Shown: positions 8,002 through 15,322 of the stretch, piece after piece
Position numbering within the stretch: position 1 is the first letter of the stretch
Layout: every line of letters begins with the position of its first letter
From: Streptomyces aureocirculatus
Lineage (GTDB): Bacteria > Actinomycetota > Actinomycetes > Streptomycetales > Streptomycetaceae
NCBI RefSeq assembly: GCF_000720475.1
Contig: NZ_JOAP01000046.1
Location: forward strand, 1-57,143
Reading direction: 5' to 3'
DNA length: 57,143 nucleotides
The notes under the pieces: model-generated
The model's database searches: none
Seen by the model: only the letters and a program-made list of their open reading frames with translations
Told to the model about the DNA's origin: nothing
Translations under genes and position numbers: made by a program

Positions 8002-8641
8002 GGCCGATGCTGACGCCGTACGACGACCAGCGCACGATCGTGTCCTGGTCCCCGACGATGTTGAACAGGATTTTCTTGCGCCGATTTCCGTCCGGGTACT
8101 CGTGCCAGTCCTCGGCGTACTCGCGGGCCATCTCGATGGTGGGAAAGGGAATCTCGAACGGTGCCGCGTGCGGTTTGATCGGGGCGCGAAGATCCTTCGG
8201 GCCCTTGTCGTCGCAGGTCATGTGCGGGGATATGCGTCGGATCGTGATGGCGTCCGTCGCGATGCTGCAGCGTCCCCGCCAGGTCGAGCCGTCCGGCGTG
8301 CGGACCAACACGCGCCTCATCCGGTACTGGCCGCCGCTGGGCGTGTACCGGTCCCGCGGCTCGACCGTGTAGCTGGTGACCTTGCCCAGCGCCTCGCTGG
8401 TCCAGGTGGCGAACCGCTTCCGGTCATCGCCGATGCAACCGATGTAGCCGCTCCGCACGTCGGTCGACTTCATTTGCTTGCGCTGACATGCGTCCGCGCA
8501 CGGATAGCAGCGCCGCTCGTCGGTCTCGGGACCCCGGGGATAGCCGGTGCCGACCCCGTCGCTCGGCGGGGGCGAGTGGCCGCACTCCGATAGGTCTAGC
8601 CTTCGGGCCTCGGCCCTGGTTGTCAGCCGGGTGCCGTTCAT
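7973..8641 (-). CDS. Actinophage-type zinc-ribbon protein
   Basis: A 222-residue protein. The N-terminal part has SECGHSPPPSDGVGTGY and then CYPCADACQRK, a zinc-ribbon arrangement that I associate with small proteins of Streptomyces phages. It is followed by a beta domain with FATWTSEALGKVTSYTVEPR. The coding signal in this frame continues upstream of ATG 8641 as NGWYDIKHDDGSTS, back to a TAG at 8690-8692, so the real start is uncertain and the amber codon may be a nonsense change. Function unknown. Confidence 0.6.
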   Translation of the reverse strand: MNGTRLTTRAEARRLDLSECGHSPPPSDGVGTGYPRGPETDERRCYPCADACQRKQMKSTDVRSGYIGCIGDDRKRFATWTSEALGKVTSYTVEPRDRYTPSGGQYRMRRVLVRTPDGSTWRGRCSIATDAITIRRISPHMTCDDKGPKDLRAPIKPHAAPFEIPFPTIEMAREYAEDWHEYPDGNRRKKILFNIVGDQDTIVRWSSYGVSIGHELAAGAYA

Positions 8642-8689
8642 CAGCGATGTCGACCCGTCGTCGTGCTTGATGTCGTACCAGCCGTTGAG

Positions 8690-8835
8690 CTACTCACCGC
8701 CGGGCTCGCACATTCCCTTGCGCGTGCACTGGACGGGGTCGACGAATCCCCACTTGCGGTCGTAGTCCAGGACCCGCTTGCGGGCGTGATCTCGGCGCGG
8801 TCGAAAATGTGGGTCTGGTCACTCCGGTCCCTCAC
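8690..8835 (-). pseudogene. Small hypothetical gene with frameshift
   Basis: GTG 8835 overlaps the stop of the preceding gene. It reads RDRSDQTHIFDRAEI, then the coding bias moves to another frame reading HARKRVLDYDRKWGFVDPVQ and CTRKGMCEPGGE, ending at a TAG at 8690-8692. The join would be about 48 residues. Because the frame after the TAG is still coding-like and runs into the next gene, the two may once have been one reading frame. Confidence 0.45.
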
Positions 8836-9122
8836 TCGTTCTCCTCAATGATCTCCGGGTGAGGCTCGGCGCTATTGCAGTTGGAACCATGCTCGTGCTC
8901 CTTCTGGAGCCAGTTCGCGGCGCCCCAGAAGTAGAAGGCCCGGAACAGATTGGCGAGCCTGTTCGTCGCACCACACGAGAGTTCCGCGCCGGACTGGTAA
9001 CTGTCCGGATCGACAGTGCCGGACCATGTAAAGACGAAGTCCTCGGCTGCCTGGAGCTGTTCCTGCTGCACCTTGCGTCCGTCGCGCCACACGGCCAACT
9101 TATCGAGCGCTGCGCTCACCAT
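8832..9122 (-). CDS. Small hypothetical protein
   Basis: A 96-residue protein from ATG 9122, with AGGAGG nine bases upstream. It has an aromatic-rich helix (LANLFRAFYFWGAANWLQKE) and an acidic C-terminus. Two cysteines (residue 50 region and near 81) do not form an obvious metal site. No known family. Its stop overlaps the next start (GTGA). Confidence 0.65.
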   Translation of the reverse strand: MVSAALDKLAVWRDGRKVQQEQLQAAEDFVFTWSGTVDPDSYQSGAELSCGATNRLANLFRAFYFWGAANWLQKEHEHGSNCNSAEPHPEIIEENE

Positions 9123-9135
9123 TACGCGTTACCTC

Positions 9136-9570
9136 CTAGCCTATTCGACGGACGGGCCGATAAGTTGAATTACGCCCGTCCTTTTCCTGAATTCCGTTCT
9201 TGCCCTTGCACGCGGCACACTCGCAGAAATGCACTTTGTGCAGTTCGCCCGGCTTGAACGCGCCCGTCATCTCCCACGGTGCGCTTTCGGTCTTCCAGGC
9301 GAATTCGATCAAGACCATGTCGTCACAGATCACACGCCTTACGTGCGCCTCAAAGGAGAACGGCGACCGGACCACCGTGAGGCCACTCTGGCTGGTCGGC
9401 ACGTGGTAATGCGGCCGGGCCCGCACCAGCGTCCCGTTCTCCGCCAGCATTTCCGCTGAGTCCTCGGCATGAGTAATCGGCTCACCGATCGGACGAACCT
9501 CCCTGCTGAACGCCGAAGACCTGATATACGTCCCCGGCTCGCCATCCGTCTCGGTCTCCTTGTTCGCCAC
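9136..9570 (-). CDS. Hypothetical protein with CxCxxC motif
   Basis: A 144-residue protein ending with a Cys motif (FCECAACKGKNG), a possible zinc-binding knuckle. Two GTG codons compete: 9576 lies directly on the GGAGGA site, whereas 9570 is seven bases from it, so 9570 is preferred. The preceding small gene ends at 9573-9575, next to this start. The middle is beta-rich (GLTVVRSPFSFEAHVRRVIC). Function unknown. Confidence 0.6.
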   Translation of the reverse strand: MANKETETDGEPGTYIRSSAFSREVRPIGEPITHAEDSAEMLAENGTLVRARPHYHVPTSQSGLTVVRSPFSFEAHVRRVICDDMVLIEFAWKTESAPWEMTGAFKPGELHKVHFCECAACKGKNGIQEKDGRNSTYRPVRRIG

Positions 9571-9572
9571 GT

Positions 9573-9704
9573 TCACTCCTCCCCACTGATGGGCGTGCGC
9601 GTTCCATCGACGTGCACGACAAATGCCTGACTGAAATTGCGCCCCTCGTACTCACGGACCTTCATTCGGAACTGAGGCTCGCCCTTTTGCTGACGCGCTC
9701 GCAT
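9573..9704 (-). CDS. Very small hypothetical protein (43 residues)
   Basis: ATG 9704, with GAGG six bases upstream, opens a 43-residue basic protein. It begins MRARQQKGEPQF, continues with a beta-like segment (NFSQAFVVHVDGTRTP) and ends SGEE. The stop lies beside the start of the next gene, and the start lies inside the tail of the preceding frameshifted gene. The packing and the ribosome binding site support it, though codon bias is moderate. Confidence 0.5.
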   Translation of the reverse strand: MRARQQKGEPQFRMKVREYEGRNFSQAFVVHVDGTRTPISGEE

Positions 9705-10136
9705 CCTTGACCTCGATCACCTCGACGCCCGATACCTGAACGTAGATGTCCTCGACCGTTCGCAGCAGGGACCGGGCGTCCTGTCCTTCACGTCACCGGT
9801 ATCCAGGTCGAGGAGCATGTCGTCGATCACGATGCGCGCGTACGTCAGCTGCTCCCGGACCGTGGGCTCACCCTCCGAGCGCTCGGCGGGTTGCTCGTCC
9901 CTGCGCGTCGCCAGCGACAGCACGGACTTGACGACGTCCCGAGCACTGCGCCGCTTACGCCGCTTGACCTCCGGCACCATCGGCCGGGATGCCGGATCGC
10001 TCCGCCCGTAGACGTACGGCTTGGTCAGATTCACCGGCGCCAGGTGCGACTCGCGACGAGTCGGTGACTGGCCGCGCGCCATGGTCCCTTGCCGACCCGC
10101 GACTGTGGTGATCCGATTCCGTCGGGAGTTGGTCAT
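9652..10136 (-). pseudogene. Hypothetical basic protein with frameshift near its end
   Basis: From ATG 10136 (MTNSRRNRITTVAGRQG) the frame codes for a basic N-terminus and a helical region ending LTYARIVIDDMLLDLDTGDV. The uninterrupted frame then ends as Ser/Arg-rich sequence at 9717. One frame over, the coding signal continues as ARSLLRTVEDIYVQVSGVEV and EVIEVKDASASAKG to a stop at 9652-9654. A single-base insertion near 9775 explains this. The repaired product is about 160 residues, function unknown. Confidence 0.5.
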
Positions 10137-10184
10137 GCGGTGCGGATTCCTTCCATTTTGATGACGGACGGCAGCCCCAGGCGC

Positions 10185-10442
10185 TTAGGAGTTGAAGGCG
10201 GTCAGATGAATGGAGTGCCGGTCCTCAGAGGCCTTTTTTTCTCGTGGTCGTAGGGCTCGTTGGGCCGGAGGGCCGCAATGCGCACGACGGGTGTGGGCCC
10301 CGTCGGCCTCCGGGCGCTGCGCGGCCGGTGTCGGCGTACGGGTCTGGGTGTTGATCTCACGGGCGATCCACAGGATGCAGGCGACGATGGCCAGCACGAT
10401 GAAGAGGAGCTCCAGGCTCTGTATTGCCATCAGGGGGTACAT
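10185..10442 (-). CDS. Small single-pass membrane protein
   Basis: An 85-residue protein with one clear transmembrane helix at residues 8-27 (SLELLFIVLAIVACILWIA), followed by a polar, basic, Pro-rich cytoplasmic tail. ATG 10442 has AAAGGA upstream and overlaps the end of the preceding gene by 13 bases, so the two are coupled. The family is not recognised. Short membrane proteins like this occur in phage lysis and in plasmid entry-exclusion settings, but nothing here distinguishes these. Confidence 0.55.
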   Translation of the reverse strand: MYPLMAIQSLELLFIVLAIVACILWIAREINTQTRTPTPAAQRPEADGAHTRRAHCGPPAQRALRPREKKASEDRHSIHLTAFNS

Positions 10443-10783
10443 GGGGGAGGTCCTTTCGGAGAGTGGAGCGTGGGAGCCACACCCTCGCCGAGCTCGGCCA
10501 GGGTGTGGCCGCAGGAGAGGTAGGTGACCTCATACAGCGGGCCCCGACCCCAGCTCGGGTCCCAGTCCTCGGGCGGCAAGGCGGGTTCGACGGTGCAATT
10601 GACGATGTCGCGGGGCAGGCCCGGCTCGCCGGTCTCGTCGTAGGAGCAGAAGGGGCACCACTCCAGCTCGGGCAGCTGCGCGGCGTCGCCGAGCAGTTCA
10701 GGCGCGGTGAACGTACAGGTCATCTCAGCCGACGCAGCGTCGGCCAGGAGGAGGTCAGTGATCGGTGCGGCGATGACGGTCAT
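10430..10783 (-). CDS. Hypothetical protein with zinc-site cysteines
   Basis: A 117-residue acidic protein from ATG 10783, with GAGGA upstream; longer in-frame sequence to 10948 is Arg-rich and lacks a site. It has CPFCSYDETGE near residue 55 and SCGHTLAELGEG near 98. Together these form a CxxC...CxH pattern typical of a treble-clef or ribbon zinc site. No assigned family. Confidence 0.6.
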   Translation of the reverse strand: MTVIAAPITDLLLADAASAEMTCTFTAPELLGDAAQLPELEWCPFCSYDETGEPGLPRDIVNCTVEPALPPEDWDPSWGRGPLYEVTYLSCGHTLAELGEGVAPTLHSPKGPPPCTP

Positions 10784-10871
10784 GGGGTCCTCGGCTCGGT
10801 CGTAGTGGGATTTGGGCAGGGCTGAACAGCGCGCAGCGCGAAAAGAACGGTTGTGCACATACCGATGAATT

Positions 10872-11321
10872 TCAGCCGCAAGCCAGCTCTGTGGCCCGCG
10901 ACCAACTGCCCATCCGAAAGCGGATGGTGGTGGCCGGTGGGACATCACCCTTCAGGTCCGCCGGATCTGTGCGCCAGGCCTCGTAGGCCGCTAACGTCGT
11001 GGAGCCCGTCTCCCGCAAGCACTGCCGGATCGCGGCAATGAGCTGCTCCTGGGTCCACTTCGTCGTCGCAGTCTGGAGCTGCTGGGGCTGTTCGATCACA
11101 GCGAGACCCGCGAGCTCCAGCGCACGGTTCCAGCCGCCGAAGCGGCGCTCGTAGAGCGGAGCTGACGGATCGGTGCCTCTGCGGCGCTGCTCGAAGGTGC
11201 GACGCCCCAGGGTGTTCTCTCCCTGCGCCAGGTGGATGAGCACGTGCAGGAGCTGCTGGTCGGTGTAGACGACCGGCCCGGACTTCCTGGGTGCAGGGAC
11301 GTGCACGGCATGCATAGTCAT
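10872..11321 (-). CDS. Homing-endonuclease-associated repeat protein
   Basis: A 149-residue basic protein with two copies of a short helical repeat: first TFEQRRRGTDPSAPLYERRF followed by GGWNRALELAGL, then a second ending RFRMGSWSRATELA. This W-[NS]-RA-LE-[LA]-A pattern is the homing endonuclease associated repeat (HNH_repeat), normally a DNA-binding module attached to HNH nucleases. No nuclease domain is present, so this is probably a free-standing DNA-binding protein. ATG 11321 has AAGGAGA nine bases upstream and overlaps the previous stop. Confidence 0.65.
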   Translation of the reverse strand: MTMHAVHVPAPRKSGPVVYTDQQLLHVLIHLAQGENTLGRRTFEQRRRGTDPSAPLYERRFGGWNRALELAGLAVIEQPQQLQTATTKWTQEQLIAAIRQCLRETGSTTLAAYEAWRTDPADLKGDVPPATTIRFRMGSWSRATELACG

Positions 11322-11629
11322 GGCCGGTGCTCTCCTTCTGGAAGCGGTCGCGCATCAGAGTGTGTGCGCACCTGCACGAGCTGCTGATCGCGGGTGATGG
11401 ACGCGAGCAACGCAGGTCCGCGGGAACTGGCCGCAGCAGGTCGAGTCGTCCATCTCGACGGCGAGGTACGGCCGTTCCTTGAGCCGGGCGGCGGCCTGCT
11501 TGTCGACGTAGACCGGGTTCGCGCCCTCGAAGACGATCGGCACCAGGTCTTCGGGGCATCGCTCACGTGCAGCGTGAGCGGCAGTGGATCGACATCGGTG
11601 GTGGCCTGAGCAGAAGTAAGAGCAGTCAT
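11318..11629 (-). pseudogene. Hypothetical gene with two compensating frameshifts
   Basis: ATG 11629 (AAGGA upstream) opens MTALTSAQATTDVDPLPLTL, then near 11546 the coding signal jumps to another frame: DLVPIVFEGANPVYVDKQAA through RPYLAVEMDDSTCCGQFP. Near 11435 it returns to the first frame as LLASITRDQQLVQVRTHSDA, ending at 11318-11320 over the next ATG. The repaired product is about 103 residues. It is the first gene of the minus-strand train, so the operon promoter should lie just upstream. Function unknown. Confidence 0.5.
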
Positions 11630-11639
11630 GTCGAGCAGT

Positions 11640-11939
11640 CCTTCGTAGGAGGAGATGAGAAGCCCACGACCAGCAGCCCGACAGAGGCCACCCGCAGCCG
11701 ACACGCACACGCGTGTCACAGAGCCCTCCGGATCAACTCCGTTGATCCCCGAGCGCCAAACAGACCCGCAGGCACCCTGCGCGCCCGAGCCCCGCTCGGC
11801 GCGCCCTCTGCACCCCCTTACCTCGAGACATCCTGACTCACCACTGACTACCATTCGATAAGCACTTGGATAAGATATCCTCGAAGGTCAGTCGATTCAA
11901 TCGGACTGGTCGGTGACAAGAGAAGCGGGGTGAGAAGCG
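11640..11939. promoter_or_regulatory. Divergent intergenic region with CGATAAG motif
   Basis: About 300 bases between the first gene of the minus-strand train and the lipoprotein gene on the plus strand, so both promoters should lie here. The right part is AT-rich (11850-11885) and contains two ATAAG elements, TTCGATAAGCACTTGGATAA at 11853-11872. The 11-mer CGATAAGCACT recurs in the terminator at 15127, and CTTATCGAG occurs just before the promoter near 13002. I see no clear -35/-10 pair. Confidence 0.35.
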
Positions 11940-12698
11940 ATGAGGACCTGGAGGATGAGGAAGGCTGCGCCCGTGCCCGCTGCACTCGCTGTGGCCGCGG
12001 GCGTCTTGCTCAACGGATGCTCAAGTGGTGACGGCAGCACAACCCAGGCGCCGCCTGCACCGAGTCCGACCGTGAGCACCGTCAAGGTCACCGATACGGC
12101 CCTCGGCAAGGCGATGGGCAAGCTCGCCTTCCAGGGCACTGAGAGTTCCAGCAAGGACGGCGGGGCCTGCCAAACCAGAGCAGCGCGGAAGGCGGGAATG
12201 CCGGAGGAAACACTGGCCCACATCGTCAAGGCCGACAGCGACGACATGGGTGCAGTCCTCGATGGATTGAACAAGGTGAGCGAGGATGACGCTGCACTCC
12301 TGGCCTCGTGGTCACTGCGCGAGGACTTCGACGCGTGCATCGACAAGGCTGTACTTCCGATCGGCAGCAGCCCCAAGACTCAGAGCTACGTGCCGCCGAA
12401 GGCAGCCGCGGAGCCCGCAGCTGGCAAGCCGGACCTGAAGCAGGCTTACCCGGTCCGCGCGGATCAGCCGGTCAACTCGTCCATCGAGCTCACCAAGGGC
12501 CTGGTCTCGATGTTCTCCTCCTACGCCCGGGACGAGGGTCAGAAGAAGACCTACGCGGCAGCCGGCACATGCCTGTCGACCCTGGTGCACAACGCGGGCT
12601 TCAGTCAGGAGGCGCTGCACTTCTTCGCCGGCGGCGCATCCCTCGGCACCGGGTCGATCGTCGAACACCTGCCGAACGACAAGGACAAGGCGATCTAG
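11940..12698 (+). CDS. Lipoprotein with duplicated domain and internal amber codon
   Basis: A 252-residue exported lipoprotein: basic N-terminus, hydrophobic segment, lipobox LLNGC with the acylated Cys near residue 27, then a Ser/Pro-rich linker. Two related helical repeats follow, each with two cysteines: GGACQTRAARKAG to FDACIDKAV, and AAGTCLSTLVHNAGF onward. The TAG at 12696-12698 cuts the second repeat. The same frame continues as QSPRFTQGLVDCTTNATPTP and stops at a TGA about 70 bases later, supplying the expected fourth Cys. The stop therefore looks like a nonsense change or read-through site. Start by ATG 11940 after a GGGGTGAGAAG stretch. Role unknown; surface lipoproteins often accompany conjugation genes. 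Confidence 0.75.
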   Translation: MRTWRMRKAAPVPAALAVAAGVLLNGCSSGDGSTTQAPPAPSPTVSTVKVTDTALGKAMGKLAFQGTESSSKDGGACQTRAARKAGMPEETLAHIVKADSDDMGAVLDGLNKVSEDDAALLASWSLREDFDACIDKAVLPIGSSPKTQSYVPPKAAAEPAAGKPDLKQAYPVRADQPVNSSIELTKGLVSMFSSYARDEGQKKTYAAAGTCLSTLVHNAGFSQEALHFFAGGASLGTGSIVEHLPNDKDKAI

Positions 12699-12791
12699 CA
12701 GTCGCCGAGGTTCACCCAGGGGCTCGTCGACTGCACGACGAATGCGACGCCGACTCCCACGCCCGGCCCCTGAGCGGAAGTCCATCAGACA

Positions 12792-12833
12792 GAGGAAAGG
12801 CCCGGCGCGCTCCTTCGCACCGAGCCCTTCCTC
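12792..12833 (+). terminator. Hairpin terminator after lipoprotein gene
   Basis: GAGGAAAGGCCCGG pairs imperfectly with CCGAGCCCTTCCTC around a 14-base loop. It lies about 20 bases past the TGA that ends the read-through extension of the lipoprotein frame. There is no T-run, which is common in streptomycetes. Its position fits the longer lipoprotein better than the TAG-terminated one. Confidence 0.55.
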
Positions 12834-13019
12834 TTCTCGCCGTCACGCGAAGATGGGTGAGATTCGTAGCAGGCGGCACCGCCCGCGAGGAAAGGAATCG
12901 AGCAGGGCCACCCACTGCGGCGATGCGCCGCCCGGGGGCTGACTGGACACATCCGCGACTCTACTGACATTCAAGCAAAGACACACAAAGAGTGCATGTA
13001 ACTTATCGAGTGGCATCGA

Positions 13020-13025
13020 TAGGAT
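13020..13025 (+). promoter_or_regulatory. Candidate -10 element TAGGAT
   Basis: TAGGAT lies about 42 bases before the ribbon-helix-helix gene in an AT-richer stretch that also contains AACTTATCGAG at 13000-13010. Identical TAGGAT hexamers precede the nuclease-like gene (15272) and the PrgI-like gene (21505). The match to the Streptomyces vegetative -10 consensus (TAGxxT) is good; the -35 box is unclear. Confidence 0.4.
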
Positions 13026-13066
13026 GGGCTCATAGATCAGCCAACTAGCGCAAGGAGAAGCCTCGC

Positions 13067-13474
13067 ATGGCCGTCCCGCAGGAGTTGGAGAAGACGACAC
13101 GGCCCGTGCGTGGCACGAAGAAGAAGCCGCCGGGCGCGACGCAGAGCAGCAGTAGTGGTCGCCAGGGCATGTTCGTCCGGCTGAATCCGGACGACAAGCA
13201 GCGCGCGGAGTACTGGGCTGACAAGCGCGGGTTCTCCTCGGTGAACGAGTACGTGGCCGAGGCGGTGGTCGAGAAGATCCGGCGCGAGAACCTCGACTAC
13301 GACCTGCCGACTCTGGAGATCGCGCGACTCAACGAGCTTGTCGACCAGGTCGCGGCGCTGGCGAAGAACTCGGCGAACCTCGAACGCGTCGTCACCACAG
13401 GCTTCGGCTCCCTCATCGGGCTCACCCGCGGTGACAACTACCTCCTGGATGACGAGGACGGGGAGCTCGCATGA
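13067..13474 (+). CDS. Ribbon-helix-helix DNA-binding protein
   Basis: A 135-residue basic protein. After a Lys/Arg/Ser-rich arm it has a ribbon-helix-helix signature at residues 35-75: GMFVRLNPDDKQRAEYWADK, then FSSVNEYVAEAVVEKIRREN. The C-terminal helix (LNELVDQVAALAKNSANLER) resembles the coiled region of MobC-like relaxosome accessory proteins. As first gene of a coupled trio upstream of transfer genes, it may bind the transfer origin or act as operon repressor; which is not determinable here. ATG 13067 has AAGGAGAAG upstream. The stop overlaps the next start. Confidence 0.75.
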   Translation: MAVPQELEKTTRPVRGTKKKPPGATQSSSSGRQGMFVRLNPDDKQRAEYWADKRGFSSVNEYVAEAVVEKIRRENLDYDLPTLEIARLNELVDQVAALAKNSANLERVVTTGFGSLIGLTRGDNYLLDDEDGELA

Positions 13475-14631
13475 ACCGGGACTTCGCAGAGATGCTGGAA
13501 GCGGCCACACCCACCGACGAGGTGATGGAGGTGGACACGTCCTTCCTCGACGCCTACCGGCACGGCGGGAGCGAGGAGCTCAAGCGCATCCAGGCCCAGG
13601 CGGCACAGCCTGAACCTGATGTGGCAACGCCCGAGCCGGAGGTGCATCTCGATGAGACCGTCGACGTCGACCCTCAACCCGGGGTTGAAAGTCTGCAGGC
13701 TGATCCCGACGTGGACGCCGAAGAGGAGCGCCTGGACCTGGAGCCGGACAACGACCCCGACGCCGGCGGCTCCGAGCGGGCCGACGGATCCAACCAGCGT
13801 GGTGGTGACGTCGGTGGACAGGGAAGCACTGCCGGGACGCTCCCGGGCGGTGTGCCGGCGACCCCTGCGGCCGATGCCGTTCCGGCTCCCGGGGCACAGC
13901 CAGACGTCGCCGCGGCGGAAGTCACTTCTCACGACGTCGTCGCCACACCGGATGAACCCGAGCATGTGACGCCCGGCTCGCTCCAGCTCACCGACCATCA
14001 GGACGCCGTGCAGAGTGCGGCAACGAAGGGCGGATCGGCCAGCACAGCCGAGACCACCACGCTCCCCCAGGCGGGCTTCCGGCTCGCGGGCGTACAGAGC
14101 CAGCCGCACATCAAGGCGCTGCCCGAGAGCATCATGAACGCGCTGCGGGAGCAGCTGCGAGCAGCCGCAGTCCGTGAGCTGGGTGTGAGCGACATCGCTG
14201 CCCGGGAGTTCAGCCAGCGGCTGAGCCAGGGCACGCTGGTGACGGCGTTCCTGCTGGCGCAGCTCGACCTGCACCTTGATGCCGATCCTGCCACCGAGCG
14301 CGCCGTCGAGCTGTTCCGCTCCCGCGACCCGCTGCTGGGCAGCGTGGTGGCACGCCTGGCGAACATCGAAACCGCCGACCGCGAGCGGGACGGGTTGCTG
14401 CGCAAGCTGCGCGACGAACTGGGCGAGGTGCGCCAGACTAGCGCGGTAGTCGAGCAGGCGCTGGCGTACTCCATCGCCGACCGCACGGAGAACTTCCTGC
14501 GGGGCTCGCACAACCTCCACGACGCGCCGATCACGCACAAGGAGGCGATCTACTTCCGGGACAGGGCCCGTGAGGCGACCAGGAAGCAGCTGAGGCTTGA
14601 ACGCGAGCGGGCAGGACGGCCGATTCGATAA
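13471..14631 (+). CDS. Acidic low-complexity protein with helical C-terminus
   Basis: A 386-residue protein coupled by ATGA overlap to the ribbon-helix-helix gene. Residues 1-180 are Asp/Glu/Pro/Ala-rich and probably disordered. Residues 200-386 are helical, with INALREQLRAAAVRELGV-like segments and a later QLDLHLDADPATERAVELFR and RDGLLRKLRDELGEVRQT, which could form a coiled coil. No enzyme motif, membrane segment or relaxase HUH motif is visible. A partner of the upstream DNA-binding protein is likely from the coupling. The family is not recognised. Confidence 0.65.
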   Translation: MNRDFAEMLEAATPTDEVMEVDTSFLDAYRHGGSEELKRIQAQAAQPEPDVATPEPEVHLDETVDVDPQPGVESLQADPDVDAEEERLDLEPDNDPDAGGSERADGSNQRGGDVGGQGSTAGTLPGGVPATPAADAVPAPGAQPDVAAAEVTSHDVVATPDEPEHVTPGSLQLTDHQDAVQSAATKGGSASTAETTTLPQAGFRLAGVQSQPHIKALPESIMNALREQLRAAAVRELGVSDIAAREFSQRLSQGTLVTAFLLAQLDLHLDADPATERAVELFRSRDPLLGSVVARLANIETADRERDGLLRKLRDELGEVRQTSAVVEQALAYSIADRTENFLRGSHNLHDAPITHKEAIYFRDRAREATRKQLRLERERAGRPIR

Positions 14632-15106
14632 CCACGACCCGGTGTACCTCGGCCTGTACTGCACTCCGCAGTGTGCGGGTATGGCCGCGCCGGCCTCGCG
14701 GCCCGAGGACGCGCCGCGCGGATGCCGGACGCAACGCGCAGGGGCGTGGGTCTTCAAGCGCCGCTACCGGAGCGAGCAGGAGATCCCCGTGAAGCTCCGG
14801 GAAGATGCCTCGACGAGCTGGTATTGGTGCGAAGAGAGCTGTGGCGCGATCCACGTCGGCCACACGCGCATGGGCGAGCAGGAGAAGTTCCGGATGTTCG
14901 AGGACCTCGCCGCGGACCTGCCGGATCTGCTGGTCAAGCTCAGGGGTCAGGCCACGCGCAAGCAGGTCGCCGAGGTGGCCGGCGTACGGCCCATGCGACT
15001 GAAGGAGCTGGAGGAAGGCCTGAAGCACCCTGAGGGACTCGAGACGCTCGGCAAGGTGCTGCGGGTGTACCGCGTCCGGCTCGGCGTGGCGATGCCGACT
15101 CAGTAA
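14597..15106 (+). CDS. Zinc-binding protein with helix-turn-helix-like C-terminus
   Basis: A 169-residue protein. N-terminal cysteines LYCTPQCAG and RGCRTQ, with WYWCEESCGAIHVGHTRMG near residue 77-95, form a probable zinc site. The C-terminal 60 residues (TRKQVAEVAGVRPMRLKELE) look like a DNA-binding helix-turn-helix. The TTG start at 14597 overlaps the upstream gene by 35 bases and lacks a good ribosome binding site, so the start is uncertain. It ends the trio, as a strong terminator follows. Confidence 0.6.
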   Translation: MNASGQDGRFDNHDPVYLGLYCTPQCAGMAAPASRPEDAPRGCRTQRAGAWVFKRRYRSEQEIPVKLREDASTSWYWCEESCGAIHVGHTRMGEQEKFRMFEDLAADLPDLLVKLRGQATRKQVAEVAGVRPMRLKELEEGLKHPEGLETLGKVLRVYRVRLGVAMPTQ

Positions 15107-15126
15107 TAGCGCTGAACAGACGACGA

Positions 15127-15151
15127 CCCCGATAAGCACTGCTTCTCGGGG
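15127..15151 (+). terminator. Intrinsic-type hairpin terminator
   Basis: CCCCGA pairs with TCGGGG, and inside it AAGC pairs with GCTT, separated by one mismatch and a 3-base loop. It is 21 bases after the stop of the zinc/HTH gene and marks the end of the three-gene unit 13067-15106. Confidence 0.7.
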
Positions 15152-15271
15152 CCTTCTCGAGTGATGATTGCTCGAACAGCGCGCCGGCGCTGGCTATCTC
15201 CGCACGGCTCTCACCTTTATTCGAAGACCTATTGATCTCTTATCAACTCTCCCTCGATTTCCTTTTCCAGG

Positions 15272-15277
15272 TAGGAT
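15272..15277 (+). promoter_or_regulatory. Candidate -10 element TAGGAT
   Basis: TAGGAT about 45 bases before ATG 15323, following a T-rich tract (15257-15268) and a CTTATC at 15239-15244. It is the second of three identical hexamers placed before transfer-region transcription units and probably drives the zinc-ribbon protein and topoisomerase genes. Confidence 0.4.
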
Positions 15278-15322
15278 CGGATTGGTTCATGAGTCGCCTA
15301 TTGGGAAGCGGAGGTGGGTCGC

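Noticed and set aside
2594..12698. Genetic code change or stop-codon recoding to explain the in-frame TAG/TGA codons
   Set aside because: Both TAG and TGA are involved, most genes in the window end normally with TGA or TAG, and frameshifts occur alongside them; mutation or sequence error is simpler.
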